Shown: piece by piece, positions 7,890-16,814 of the stretch
Numbering within the stretch: position 1 is the stretch's first letter
How the letters are laid out: each line of letters opens with the position of its first letter
NCBI RefSeq assembly: GCF_002101785.1
Contig: NZ_LQPJ01000130.1
Location: 1-64,000, forward strand
DNA length: 64,000 nt
Origin: Mycobacterium palustre
GTDB taxonomy: Bacteria > Actinomycetota > Actinomycetes > Mycobacteriales > Mycobacteriaceae
Reading direction: 5' to 3'
The notes under the pieces: generated by a model
What the model was told of the DNA's origin: nothing
Database searches by the model: none
What the model saw: only the letters and a program-made list of their open reading frames with translations
Position numbers and translations under genes: made by a program

Positions 7890-8855
7890 ATGCGCGCCGT
7901 GCTGATCGTCAATCCCACAGCCACTTCCACCACCGCAGCCGGTCGCGACCTGCTAGCCCACGCGCTCAAGAGTCGGCTCGACCTCACCGTCGAACACACC
8001 AGCCATCGCGGTCACGGGCAAGAACTCGCACAACAAGCCGTCGAGGACGGGATCGACCTGGTCGTCGTGCACGGCGGCGACGGGACCGTCAGCGGGGTGG
8101 TCAACGGCCTGCTCGGCCGCCCGGGCGGCGCGCCGGCCGGTCATGTGCCGGCCGTCGCGGTGGTGCCCGGCGGCTCGGCCAACGTGCTCGCCCGGTCGTT
8201 GGGCATCTCGCCCGACCCGGTCGCGGCCACCAACCAGCTCATCCAGCTGCTCGACGACTACCGTCGGCATCACACCTGGCGGCGGATCAGCCTGATCGAC
8301 TGCGGCGAGCGGTGGGCCGTGATCAACGCGGGGATGGGCGTGGACGCCGAGGTGGTGGCCGCCGTGGAAGCCCAGCGCGATAAGGGCGTCAAGGTCAACG
8401 CGCTGCGCTACTGGCGCGTGGCGGTACCCGTCACGGTGGCCTTCAGCCGCCGCGAACCCAGGCTCACGCTCGAGCTGCCGGGCCGCGACCCCGTCCCCGG
8501 CGTGCACTTCGCCTGGGTGTCCAACACCACCCCGTGGACCTACAGCAACAGCCGGCCCATGGTGACCAACCCCGGCTGCAGCTTCGAGTCGGGCCTGGGG
8601 GTGTTCGCCGTCACGCACATGAAGGTTTTCCCCACCCTGCGGCTGGTCGGCCAGCTGCTGGCCAAGGGGCCGAAAGGGACCCACAAGCAGCTGATCCGCG
8701 ACGACGACGCCGCCTGCCTGCGGGTCACGTCGGTCGACGGGCCCATCGCGAGCCAGTTCGACGGGGATTACCTCGGCCTGCGCGAAACCATGACGTTCCG
8801 GGCGGTGCGCGACGTGCTGCCGGTGGCTGCGCCCCCCGGCAGAAACCACTCCTGA
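7890..8855 (+). CDS. Diacylglycerol/sphingosine-kinase-like protein (Rv3218-type)
   Basis: 321 residues. The N-terminal LIVNPTATST plus VHGGDGTVSGVVNGL (about residues 57-71) and VVPGGSANVLARSLG form the nucleotide-binding GGDGT and PGGSAN motifs of the DAGK catalytic family. The C-terminal part supplies the beta-sandwich (WVSNTTPWTY, DGDYLG). Such proteins phosphorylate lipids such as diacylglycerol or ceramide analogues; the actual substrate is unknown. The ATG at 7890 is preferred because the family starts MRAVLIVNP; the open frame upstream lies in the MIRU-like repeat. TAAGCT lies 8 nt before the ATG. Confidence 0.85.
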   Translation: MRAVLIVNPTATSTTAAGRDLLAHALKSRLDLTVEHTSHRGHGQELAQQAVEDGIDLVVVHGGDGTVSGVVNGLLGRPGGAPAGHVPAVAVVPGGSANVLARSLGISPDPVAATNQLIQLLDDYRRHHTWRRISLIDCGERWAVINAGMGVDAEVVAAVEAQRDKGVKVNALRYWRVAVPVTVAFSRREPRLTLELPGRDPVPGVHFAWVSNTTPWTYSNSRPMVTNPGCSFESGLGVFAVTHMKVFPTLRLVGQLLAKGPKGTHKQLIRDDDAACLRVTSVDGPIASQFDGDYLGLRETMTFRAVRDVLPVAAPPGRNHS

Positions 8856-8960
8856 GCTGCGCCAACGGCGAACCGAGCGGCGACGCGGCGACAAAATTCG
8901 TGGAACGCGGCCAGCAAGTGTAGTACAACGGTGTAAGGGCTTTAATAAGGAATCGTTGAA

Positions 8961-8974
8961 GTGAGATAGCCCAC
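8961..8974 (+). promoter_or_regulatory. CRP (cAMP receptor protein) site upstream of whiB1
   Basis: GTGAGATAGCCCAC has the GTG-N8-CAC half-site spacing of mycobacterial CRP. It is essentially the site described upstream of M. tuberculosis whiB1, where Rv3676 binds. Located about 31 bp before the candidate -35. Confidence 0.7.
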
Positions 8975-8991
8975 CGCAGCATCTCGCGCTA

Positions 8992-9019
8992 TTGACATCT
9001 GTTGAGCCTGTGAAACGAT
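8992..9019 (+). promoter_or_regulatory. Candidate whiB1 promoter
   Basis: TTGACA at 8992-8997, then 16 bp, then AACGAT at 9014-9019. This would give a leader of roughly 110 nt before the whiB1 ATG. The whole 8856-9137 spacer (282 bp) holds no gene that I can support. Confidence 0.5.
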
Positions 9020-9137
9020 CGAAAGGTTGCATGCAGAAATTCATGTAGGGGCCACGGACCCTTTTCTTATGCACGCTTAACAGCCGAAGAAAAAAGGCCG
9101 TGCGCCCTGCTGCGCACTCAGTGAGGAGTAACAACTT

Positions 9138-9392
9138 ATGGATTGGCGCCACAAGGCGGTCTGTCGCGACGAGGACCCGGAGCTGTTCTTCCCGGTAGGG
9201 AACAGCGGCCCCGCGCTTGCGCAGATCGCTGACGCGAAACTGGTCTGCAATCGGTGCCCGGTGACCACAGAGTGCCTCGCCTGGGCCCTGAACACCGGCC
9301 AGGACTCGGGCGTCTGGGGGGGCATGAGCGAAGACGAGCGGCGCGCACTCAAGCGTCGCAACGCCCGGACCAAGGCCCGCAGCGGAGTCTGA
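9138..9392 (+). CDS. whiB1: WhiB1, [4Fe-4S] NO-responsive transcription factor
   Basis: 84 residues, the normal WhiB1 length. Four cysteines (C9, C37, C40, C46) in the C-x27-C-x2-C-x5-C arrangement bind a [4Fe-4S] cluster; the GVWGG turn and a basic C-terminal tail (RALKRRNARTKARSG) bind DNA. WhiB1 is essential in M. tuberculosis, interacts with SigA and senses nitric oxide. A GAGGAG ribosome-binding site lies 9 nt before the ATG. A CRP site and promoter lie upstream and a strong hairpin follows the stop. Confidence 0.96.
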   Translation: MDWRHKAVCRDEDPELFFPVGNSGPALAQIADAKLVCNRCPVTTECLAWALNTGQDSGVWGGMSEDERRALKRRNARTKARSGV

Positions 9393-9406
9393 ACCCACTC
9401 AGCACA

Positions 9407-9440
9407 CAGTGCGGCCCCGACGAAAGTCGGGGCCGCACTG
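9407..9440. terminator. Perfect hairpin between convergent whiB1 and pdtaS
   Basis: Arms CAGTGCGGCCCCGAC (9407-9421) and GTCGGGGCCGCACTG (9426-9440) pair perfectly over 15 bp around a GAAA tetraloop. There is only a weak T tract (ttgtgt). Placed between two convergent stops, it is probably a bidirectional terminator or transcript stabiliser. Confidence 0.85.
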
Positions 9441-9456
9441 TTGTGTGGCTCCCCCG

Positions 9457-10959
9457 CTACAGCAGTAGCCGGCTGCGCCGGCCGATCGGCACCCGTAGCA
9501 CGACATCGGTGCCGCGGGAGCTCGCCTGACGCATCCCCAGCGTCCCGTCGAGCTCCGCCGACACCAGCGTCCGCACGATCTGCAGGCCCAGGCTGTCGGA
9601 CTTCTCCAGGCTGAACCCGTCCGGCAGCCCGCGCCCGTCGTCGTGCACGACGACGTCCAGCCAGCGCGCCGAGCGCTCGGCGCGAATCGTGACCGACCCC
9701 TCCGGGGCGGCCGGGTCGAAGGCGTGCTCGATCGCGTTCTGGACTAGCTCGGTGATGACCATGATCAGCGCCGTCGCCCGGTCGGAGTCGAGCACGCCCA
9801 GATCCCCCACCCGGTTGATCCGGATCGGCCGGTCCACCGAGGCCACGTCGTTCATGATCGGCAGGATCCGGTCGATGACCTCGTCGAGATTGACCTGCTC
9901 GTCCACCGACATCGACAGGGCGTCGTGGACCAGGGCGATCGACGACACCCGACGCACCGACTCGATCAGCGCCTCACGGCCCTCGGCGTTGGCCGTCCGG
10001 CGGGCCTGCAGCCGCAGCAGCGCCGCCACGGTTTGCAGGTTGTTTTTCACCCGGTGGTGAATTTCTCGGATGGTGGCGTCCTTGGAGATCAGGGCCCGGT
10101 CGCGTCGCTTGACCTCCGTGATGTCACGGATCAGCACCGCGGCGCCGGCGCTGACGCCGCGCACCACCAACGGCAACGTCCGCAGCAGCACCGTCGCGCC
10201 GCCGGCGTCGACCTCCATGCGCATGCTTCTGCCGCCGGCCAGCAGATCCCGCACGTGCTCGGCGACCTCCTGTGCCTCGAACGGGTCGGAGATCAGTGGG
10301 CGTGTCACCTCGACCAGTTGGCGGCCCTCGAGCTCAGACGTCAGGCCCATCCGGTGGTAGGCCGACAGCGCGTTGGGGCTGGCGTAGGCGACGACCCCGT
10401 CGACGTCGAGCCGGATGAAGCCGTCACCCGCGCGCGGGGTCGAGCGCGACATCACCACGTCGCCCACATCCGGGAAGGTGCCCTCGGCGAGCATCTGCAC
10501 CAGGTCTTCGGCGCATTCGCGGTACGCGGTCTCCAGCTGGCCCGACGGTCGGCCGGCGGCTTCCGCGGTTTGATGCCGCGTCACGACCGCCACCACATGC
10601 CCGCCGTAGCGCACCGGGGAGGCCTGGACGTGCGGTCCGGGCAGCTGCCACGAATGCCCTTGGCCCGCAGCGCTTGCCGGCATGTCGGTACCGGACTGGA
10701 ACGTCTCGGCGACCAGCGGCAGCCGGTCGGCGGCGACGACGCTGCCCACCGCGTCGGTCTGCAGGACGGTGGGCGCCGTATTCGGTCGGCACTGCGCCAC
10801 GCACACCAGCACGCCGTCGTCGCGGCGCACCCACATCAGGTAATCGGCGAACGACAGGTCGGCCAGCAGCTGCCACTCCCCCACCACCGCGTGCAGATGG
10901 TCCACCGCGTTGCCGGGCAGCATCGTGTGTTCGGCGAGCAGATCACCGAGAGTCGACAT
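9457..10959 (-). CDS. pdtaS: PdtaS, soluble sensor histidine kinase
   Basis: 500 residues without membrane helices. N-terminal GAF-like domain (about 10-160), PAS domain (about 180-285), then the HisKA_2 dimerisation/phosphoacceptor helix with IREIHHRVKNN (His301/302) and an HATPase domain (ELVQNAIEHAF N-box, HDDGRGLP G-box). Known ortholog Rv3220c phosphorylates the RNA-binding antiterminator PdtaR (Rv1626), which is encoded elsewhere, and responds to copper and nitric oxide. It ends beside the whiB1 hairpin and is transcribed alone. Start ATG 10959, with gggag upstream. Confidence 0.95.
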   Translation of the reverse strand: MSTLGDLLAEHTMLPGNAVDHLHAVVGEWQLLADLSFADYLMWVRRDDGVLVCVAQCRPNTAPTVLQTDAVGSVVAADRLPLVAETFQSGTDMPASAAGQGHSWQLPGPHVQASPVRYGGHVVAVVTRHQTAEAAGRPSGQLETAYRECAEDLVQMLAEGTFPDVGDVVMSRSTPRAGDGFIRLDVDGVVAYASPNALSAYHRMGLTSELEGRQLVEVTRPLISDPFEAQEVAEHVRDLLAGGRSMRMEVDAGGATVLLRTLPLVVRGVSAGAAVLIRDITEVKRRDRALISKDATIREIHHRVKNNLQTVAALLRLQARRTANAEGREALIESVRRVSSIALVHDALSMSVDEQVNLDEVIDRILPIMNDVASVDRPIRINRVGDLGVLDSDRATALIMVITELVQNAIEHAFDPAAPEGSVTIRAERSARWLDVVVHDDGRGLPDGFSLEKSDSLGLQIVRTLVSAELDGTLGMRQASSRGTDVVLRVPIGRRSRLLL

Positions 10960-11026
10960 GCATTACTCCCGCGCCGTTTTCGCCGTTTCCCCAGCGATAG
11001 CTACGAAGGCCCAAGCTCTGTGGCGG

Positions 11027-11242
11027 CTAGCTGATGACGGCGATGAGGTCGCCGGCCTGAATGACATCGCCCACCGACACACTGACCTTGCTCACGGTGC
11101 CGCCGACTTCGGCGAGGACCGGGATTTCCATCTTCATCGACTCGAGCAGCACGACGACGTCACCCTTGCCGATCTGGTCGCCCTCGTTGACAACGACTTC
11201 GAGCACGCTGGCAACGATCTCGGCGCGAACATCCTCGGCCAT
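11027..11242 (-). CDS. TB7.3, small biotinyl/lipoyl-attachment protein
   Basis: 71 residues forming a free-standing biotinyl domain with the consensus ESMKM; Lys37 is the biotinylation site. In M. tuberculosis this biotinylated protein (Rv3221c) lies next to the sigH region; its carboxylase partner is not established. The frame is open upstream to 11419, but ATG 11242 (MAEDVRAEIVA) is preceded by ggtgagg and gives the family-sized product. It runs divergently from the bL37 microgene. Confidence 0.92.
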   Translation of the reverse strand: MAEDVRAEIVASVLEVVVNEGDQIGKGDVVVLLESMKMEIPVLAEVGGTVSKVSVSVGDVIQAGDLIAVIS

Positions 11243-11439
11243 CCTCACCCCACTCATTCCGGCCCAAGCGCAGGCTGGCTGCTGGTCATCAAGCTCAGGT
11301 ATATCGAACCACAGGACGGGCCGGGACCGCGGCACGCGGGCCGCCAACACCGCGGGCCGCGGTCCGTGAGAGACTGGGCGACAACCCGGCGAGGCGCGCG
11401 GCGCCCGCCTGACGAACAATCACCCGGAGGTTGAAGACG

Positions 11440-11514
11440 ATGGCCAAGCGTGGCCGGAAGAAGCGCGACCGCAAGTTCAGCAAGGCCAACCACGGCAAGC
11501 GGCCCAATTCCTGA
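11440..11514 (+). CDS. bL37: Ribosomal protein bL37 (24 codons)
   Basis: ATG 11440 to TGA 11512-11514 encodes MAKRGRKKRDRKFSKANHGK plus RPNS, 24 residues of which ten are Lys/Arg. A CGGAGG ribosome-binding site is at 11425-11430. The composition and sequence match the small actinobacterial large-subunit protein bL37 seen in mycobacterial ribosome structures, which binds 23S rRNA. It is too short for ordinary ORF calling. It lies between TB7.3 and rshA, which are both on the other strand, and its stop is 9 bp from the rshA stop. Confidence 0.9.
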   Translation: MAKRGRKKRDRKFSKANHGKRPNS

Positions 11515-11523
11515 CGCAGACCG

Positions 11524-11826
11524 CTACTGCACGCCCCGGATGATCGTGGTGCGCTGAATTTCGAGCCGCAGGCGCTCGCGCAGGCCCTGGGGGGCCTTCT
11601 CCCCCTTGCACTTGGTGGCGATCAGCGCCTTGAGCCGTTCCTCGAGCCCGTAATGCTGAAAACAGCCGGGGCACGCCTCGAGGTGCTGGCGCAGCTTCTC
11701 GCGGGTGTCGGGATTGCACTCGCCGTCGAGCAGGAGCCACACCTGGCGGATCACCTCGGCGCAGCCGACGCCGCCGTGGGAATGGTCGTTGGGGCACGGG
11801 TCGTCGGCGCCGGCGATCCCATTCAT
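11524..11826 (-). CDS. rshA: RshA, zinc anti-sigma factor for SigH
   Basis: 100 residues from ATG 11826. The ZAS motif H-x3-C-x2-C is present (His48, Cys52, Cys55 in HLEACPGC), with further Cys11, Cys22 and Cys37. RshA holds SigH inactive until oxidation or heat releases it. The frame is also open to an ATG at 11910 that overlaps the sigH TGA (ATGA), which would give a 128-residue protein with a 28-residue extension encoded by a MIRU-like element. The shorter form matches known RshA; the longer start is better placed for coupling. I report the short form. Confidence 0.88.
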   Translation of the reverse strand: MNGIAGADDPCPNDHSHGGVGCAEVIRQVWLLLDGECNPDTREKLRQHLEACPGCFQHYGLEERLKALIATKCKGEKAPQGLRERLRLEIQRTTIIRGVQ

Positions 11827-11829
11827 TGA

Positions 11830-11907
11830 GCCCCGCTTCTCATCGCCTCGTCCCCCTCGCCGCTGCGCGGCCGGGGGTACCTCCAGTGCATCGTCGCCGG
11901 CGCGGCT
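11830..11907. repeat. MIRU-like element at the sigH/rshA junction
   Basis: On the minus strand the interval reads gccggcgacgatgcactgg, a GC-rich middle with ggccgcgcagcggc, then gacgaggcgatgag. These are the order and words of MIRU elements, which typically sit between operon genes with ATGA/TGA overlaps at their ends. Both ends fit here: ATGA overlaps the sigH stop (11907-11910) and another ATGA is at the rshA start. Confidence 0.65.
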
Positions 11908-12581
11908 CATGACGGCACCTCCTCGTGCGCCTGCTGACCGCGGGTGAAACCCCTCTCCTTGGCCACGTCGGCCAAAAGGCTGCGCAGCTGACGCCGCCCG
12001 CGGTGCAACCGGGACATTACCGTCCCGATCGGCGTATCCATGATCTCGGCGATTTCCTTGTACGGAAAGCCCTCGACGTCGGCGTAGTAGACCGCCATCC
12101 GAAATTCTTCGGGCAGCGCCTGCAGCGCTTCCTTGATCTCGTTGTCCGGCAGCGATTCCAAAGCTTCGACCTCCGCCGAACGCAAACCGGTGGAGGAATG
12201 CTCGGCATTGGAGGCCAGCTGCCAGTCGGTGATCTCCTCGGTCGGGTACTCGGCCGGCTGACGCTGCCGCTTGCGGTAGCTGTTGATGTAGGTGTTGGTC
12301 AGGATCCGGTACAGCCACGCCTTGAGGTTGGTGCCGGCCCGAAACGACCGGAAACCCGCGTACGCCTTGACCATGGTCTCCTGCAGCAGGTCCTCGGCGT
12401 CGGCGGGGTTGCGCGTCATGCGCAGCGCACCACCGTAGAGCTGGTCGAGCAGGGGGATGGCGTCGCGCTCGAAGCGAGCCGTGAGTTCCGCATCAGTCTC
12501 TTCGGGCTGCGCGGGCTCGGAGGAGCAATTCGCCGCGTCTGGCGCCGTCACGCCGTCTCGGCCATCGTCGGAGTCGGCCAT
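11907..12581 (-). CDS. sigH: SigH, ECF sigma factor for oxidative/heat stress
   Basis: 224 residues. Region 2 (AIPLLDQLYGGALRMTRNP through DAEDLLQETMVKAYAGF, then NLKAWLYRILTNTYINSYRK) and region 4 (LPEEFRMAVYYADVEGF, YKEIAEIMDTPIGTVMSRLH, RGRRQLR) are complete. SigH directs the thioredoxin, chaperone and sigE/sigB stress regulons at GGAAC/T-GTT promoters. ATG 12581 (MADSDDGRDG) gives the usual length; the frame stays open to 12794, but that stretch is poorly conserved in character. rshA follows directly, forming the sigma/anti-sigma pair. Confidence 0.95.
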   Translation of the reverse strand: MADSDDGRDGVTAPDAANCSSEPAQPEETDAELTARFERDAIPLLDQLYGGALRMTRNPADAEDLLQETMVKAYAGFRSFRAGTNLKAWLYRILTNTYINSYRKRQRQPAEYPTEEITDWQLASNAEHSSTGLRSAEVEALESLPDNEIKEALQALPEEFRMAVYYADVEGFPYKEIAEIMDTPIGTVMSRLHRGRRQLRSLLADVAKERGFTRGQQAHEEVPS

Positions 12582-12791
12582 CTCGATTAGCACGGTCCCT
12601 TCTGCTGCGGCGTCGCCGTCCAGCATCGAAAGCGCAACCGGGCCCGCAGGCGAACGGGTCAACCACCCCTCAGCCATTGGCCTGCCCATCAGGCTCGTCG
12701 CCGTCGACACCGGATTGCTCCTCCAATCTAGAGGCTGCCACCGACAGTGTCTGCCCGGGCCGCCCGCTGGTGCATCAGGAACCGACTCCTG

Positions 12792-12819
12792 CAACAGCGG
12801 TGACCGGCGCGCTAATTCC
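12792..12819 (-). promoter_or_regulatory. Candidate SigH-type autoregulatory promoter of sigH
   Basis: On the minus strand GGAATT (12819-12814) and GTTG (12795-12792) are 18 bp apart, resembling the GGAAC/T...GTT promoters used by SigH. It would imply a leader of about 200 nt to ATG 12581. The rest of 12582-12883 holds no other gene that I can support. Confidence 0.4.
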
Positions 12820-12871
12820 CGCGCGGGCCGGGCCGTGCGGTCCCCCGCCCGGACCGGTACGAACGGGGCGT

Positions 12872-12877
12872 TAATGT
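12872..12877 (+). promoter_or_regulatory. -10 box (TAATGT) of a leaderless promoter for the SDR gene
   Basis: TAATGT ends exactly 6 nt before the ATG at 12884, so transcription is predicted to start at the start codon. No Shine-Dalgarno is present. Confidence 0.55.
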
Positions 12878-12883
12878 GACGCC

Positions 12884-13728
<845 letters not shown>

Positions 13729-13732
<4 letters not shown>

Positions 13733-14373
13733 CGGGGTTCGTCAGCCGCGACTCCGCCACCGGCCGGCTCGACGGATTGCGCGACGTGTTTCGCCCTGCT
13801 GCGGACCTGGAACGCCGAAATCACGTCCATGATGCCGATGACGATCAGCCACCAGCCGGCGACCAGCGTCAGGATCGCGATCGAGCGCAGCGGCGAGATG
13901 ATCAGGACGGCGCCGCCGATCACGATGATCAGCCCGGACAGCGCCTGCCAGCCGCGACCCGGCATGTGGTCAAACGACAACGCCGCGGCCAGCAAGGTCA
14001 TCCCGCGGAACAGCCAGCCGATACCGATCCAGATGGCCAACAGCCAGACCGCCTCGAATTCCTCGCGAAAGCAAAAGAATCCCAGCACCAGCGACACGAC
14101 ACCGGTGATAAACGACAGCACCCGCATGGCGACGCCGGCATGGGTGCCGAAAGCGGCGAACACGTATCCGATGCCGGATACCACCAGGTAGATGCCGAAC
14201 AGGACACCCGCCACGAACAGCGTCTTGCCCGGCCATGCCAGGACAATGACACCCAGCGCCACCGCGGCGACGCCGATGAACAAAAGCAGCTGCCACGCGC
14301 TGCGAGCAAGCTGCTGCAGTGGAGCTTCAAACACGGTGTGTTCGCGATTAGTCATGCGAATATGATTTGCCAT
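13729..14373 (-). CDS. HdeD-family (DUF308) membrane protein
   Basis: 214 residues with about six hydrophobic helices arranged as three hairpins, typical of the HdeD acid-resistance membrane family: LLLFIGVAAVALGVIVL, LFVAGVLFGIYLVVSGIG, VLSFITGVVSLVLGFFCF, LLAIWIGIGWLFRGM, LSGLIIVIGGAVLIISP and LVAGWWLIVIGIMDVI. The tail is polar. ATG 14373 or ATG 14355 (MTNREH) could be the start. I do not recall this gene at the corresponding place in M. tuberculosis, so it is probably accessory. Function is inferred from family membership only. Confidence 0.75.
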
Positions 14374-14468
14374 CGCAATCGCGAAGAAACCGTCCCTAGC
14401 GACACGATTCGGTATCGCGCACGGGTACCGCGGCTAACGCCGAAAAAAAATTTCTGTTGGATGGTGTC

Positions 14469-15890
14469 GTGAGTACGGCACTGGTGGTCGGGGGCGGGCC
14501 CAACGGGCTTGCCGCCGCCGTCTGTTTGGCCGCCGACGGTGTTCAGGTCACCGTCCTGGAGGCCGCCGACCAGGTCGGCGGCGGCGCCCGCAGCGGCGAA
14601 GGAATCGTTGCCGGCCTGGTGCACGACCATTGCTCGGCGATCCACCCGATGGCTGTCGGGTCGCCGTTTCTGGGGCGTTTCGACCTGCGGCGCTACGGCC
14701 TTGCGTGGCGGTGGCCGGAGATCGATTGCGCGCACCCCCTCGACGGGGGCGGGGCCGGCGTGCTGCACCGCTCGGTCGCCCGGACCGCGGCCGGCCTCGG
14801 GGCAGACGGGCCCCGATGGCGGCTTGCGTTCGGCTACCCGGCCGCACGTTTCGACGCGTTGAGCGACGACATCATGGGGCCGTTGCTGCGGTTCCCGCAC
14901 CATCCGCTGATGCTGGCCCGCTTCGGCCCGCCCACCCTGCTCCCCGGCTCGGTGTTCGCCCGGCTGTTTAGCACCCAGGAGGCCAGGGCGCTGTTCGCAG
15001 GCATCGCGGCCCACGCCTTCCGCCCGCTGCACTACCCCATGACGTCGGCCATCGCGATGGGCATCATCGCCGCGGGCCACCGCCACGGCTGGGCGGTCGC
15101 CGAGGGCGGGTCGCAGTCCATCACCAACGCGCTGGCGCGGTTGCTGGGCGAGCTGGGCGGCAAGATCGAGACCGGTGTGACGGTCAAGGCCTCCGCGCAG
15201 CTGCCGCCGGCCGACGTGACGATGTTCGACCTGGCGCCCAGCGCGGTCGCCGCGATCCTGGGAGACCGGCTTCCGCACCGAATCTCGCGCTCTTTCACCA
15301 GGTTTCGGCGCGGTCCGGGCGCGTTCAAGGTCGACTTCGCGGTCGAGGGCGGGGTGCCCTGGACCAACCCCGACGCCCGGCGGGCCGGTACCGTGCACGT
15401 CATCGGGGGCTATGCCGAGCTCGCCGAGACCGAACGCGAGATCCACGTCGGGCGCATGCCCGAGCGGCCGTTCGTGCTCGTCGGTCAGCAGTATCTCGCC
15501 GATCCGCAGCGATCGGTGGGCAACACCCATCCGGTGTGGAGCTACGCACACGTGCCCAACGGGTACGCCGGCGACGCCACCGAGGCCATCGTCGCCCAGA
15601 TCGAGCGGTTCGCCCCCGGCTTCCGCGACCGCATCGTCGGACTCCAGGTCCGCTCGGCCGCGCAGCTGGAAACCTACAACGCCAACTACGCCGGGGGCGA
15701 CATTCTTACCGGCGCCAAGGACATTCGGCAGCTGACGTTCGGCCCACGAATCACCTTGTCGCCGTATCACCTTGGCGTGCCCGGCATGTACATCTGCTCG
15801 GCGGCCACCCCGCCGGGCCCCGGCGCGCACGGAATGTGCGGCGCCAACGCCGCGCGGCTCGCGCTCGACTACCTGTCGCGGCGAGCGTAA
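14469..15890 (+). CDS. FAD-dependent oxidoreductase (phytoene-desaturase-like)
   Basis: 473 residues from GTG 14469. The N-terminal dinucleotide fold VVGGGPNGLAAAVCLAADG with VLEAADQVGGGARS is the FAD-binding signature of the phytoene dehydrogenase/carotenoid isomerase-like group. The C-terminal flavin contact LGVPGMYICSAATPPGPGAHGMCG is also typical. The substrate is unknown; neighbouring genes do not form a carotenoid cluster. A TTG at 14457 would add four residues; GTG places the flavin motif close to the N-terminus as in the family. Divergent from the HdeD-like gene across 95 bp. Confidence 0.8.
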   Translation: MSTALVVGGGPNGLAAAVCLAADGVQVTVLEAADQVGGGARSGEGIVAGLVHDHCSAIHPMAVGSPFLGRFDLRRYGLAWRWPEIDCAHPLDGGGAGVLHRSVARTAAGLGADGPRWRLAFGYPAARFDALSDDIMGPLLRFPHHPLMLARFGPPTLLPGSVFARLFSTQEARALFAGIAAHAFRPLHYPMTSAIAMGIIAAGHRHGWAVAEGGSQSITNALARLLGELGGKIETGVTVKASAQLPPADVTMFDLAPSAVAAILGDRLPHRISRSFTRFRRGPGAFKVDFAVEGGVPWTNPDARRAGTVHVIGGYAELAETEREIHVGRMPERPFVLVGQQYLADPQRSVGNTHPVWSYAHVPNGYAGDATEAIVAQIERFAPGFRDRIVGLQVRSAAQLETYNANYAGGDILTGAKDIRQLTFGPRITLSPYHLGVPGMYICSAATPPGPGAHGMCGANAARLALDYLSRRA

Positions 15891-15995
15891 CCGGCCTTGC
15901 GCGCATCGCCGCCGGCTCCCGACGTCTGGTGATGAGCAACTAAAGCCGTTGACTACCAAGGTGATTCGGACGCGACCGCGCGCGTAGGGCCACCG

Positions 15996-16769
15996 TCACA
16001 GCAGGGTGGCCTGCTCGGGCTCCGGACCGACCGGCTCGAGCAGTTCGGGCCCGTTGTTGCGGACGTTGTTGACCAGGGTCGACACCTCGCGCATGCGAAT
16101 GCCGCGCACGTCGGGCGGCCGCGTCAGCAGCTCCTCGTCGACCGGGGCGTCCGGGGTCAGCCAGCGGTCCCAATCGCGTTCGGGCACCACCAGGGGCATC
16201 CGGTCATGGATCTCGGCCAGCTCCCCCGGGGCGTCGGTGGTGATGATCGTGCAACTCAGCAGCGGCTGCGCGTCTTTGGCCGCTTGCCCCTCCGGTTTCC
16301 AAACCGACCATAAGCCCGCCATGAACAGCGGCTCGCCGTCCTCGCGGTACATGAAAAACGGCGTCTTGCGCGACTTTTTGCCCGCGTCACCGGAATTGAC
16401 GCGCCACTCGTAATAGCCGTCCATCGGCACCAGGCACCGCTTGGACCTGGCGCTCGACCGGAAGGCGGGCGAGCTGGTGACCTTGTCGGCGCGGGCGTTG
16501 ATCAGCAGGGGCCCCTTGGCGGCGGGCGTCCCGTCGGGGCCGGCCTTCGCCCACGGCGGGATCAAGCCCCACCGCATCAACCGGACCCGCCGCGTGGGCT
16601 CGTCCTCGGGCTCGGCGTGCCGGCTGACCACGGTCGCGATGGTCGTGGTCGGGGCCACGTTGTAGTTGGGCGCCTCCGCGTTGGGTGCGGTGCCGGTGGC
16701 CTCGTCGATCGCCTTGATCTTCTGGGCCAGCAGGGCCGGATCGGTAGTGACCGCAAAGCGTCCGCACAT
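15996..16769 (-). CDS. SRAP-family abasic-site shield protein (YedK/HMCES-like)
   Basis: 257 residues starting MCGRFAV, so Cys2 becomes the catalytic N-terminal cysteine after Met removal. Other conserved parts are NYNVAPT, RWGLIPPWAK, NARADKV, CLVPMDGYYEW and HDRMPLVVP. SRAP proteins form a thiazolidine crosslink to abasic sites in single-stranded DNA and protect replication forks. The upstream ATG at 16808 would add 13 residues and hide Cys2, so it is rejected. Divergent from aroA with 45 bp between starts. Rv3226c ortholog position. Confidence 0.92.
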   Translation of the reverse strand: MCGRFAVTTDPALLAQKIKAIDEATGTAPNAEAPNYNVAPTTTIATVVSRHAEPEDEPTRRVRLMRWGLIPPWAKAGPDGTPAAKGPLLINARADKVTSSPAFRSSARSKRCLVPMDGYYEWRVNSGDAGKKSRKTPFFMYREDGEPLFMAGLWSVWKPEGQAAKDAQPLLSCTIITTDAPGELAEIHDRMPLVVPERDWDRWLTPDAPVDEELLTRPPDVRGIRMREVSTLVNNVRNNGPELLEPVGPEPEQATLL

Positions 16770-16814
16770 GATTCCATGGTGCCCAATACCCACGGCGCGC
16801 GCCGACACGGCAGG

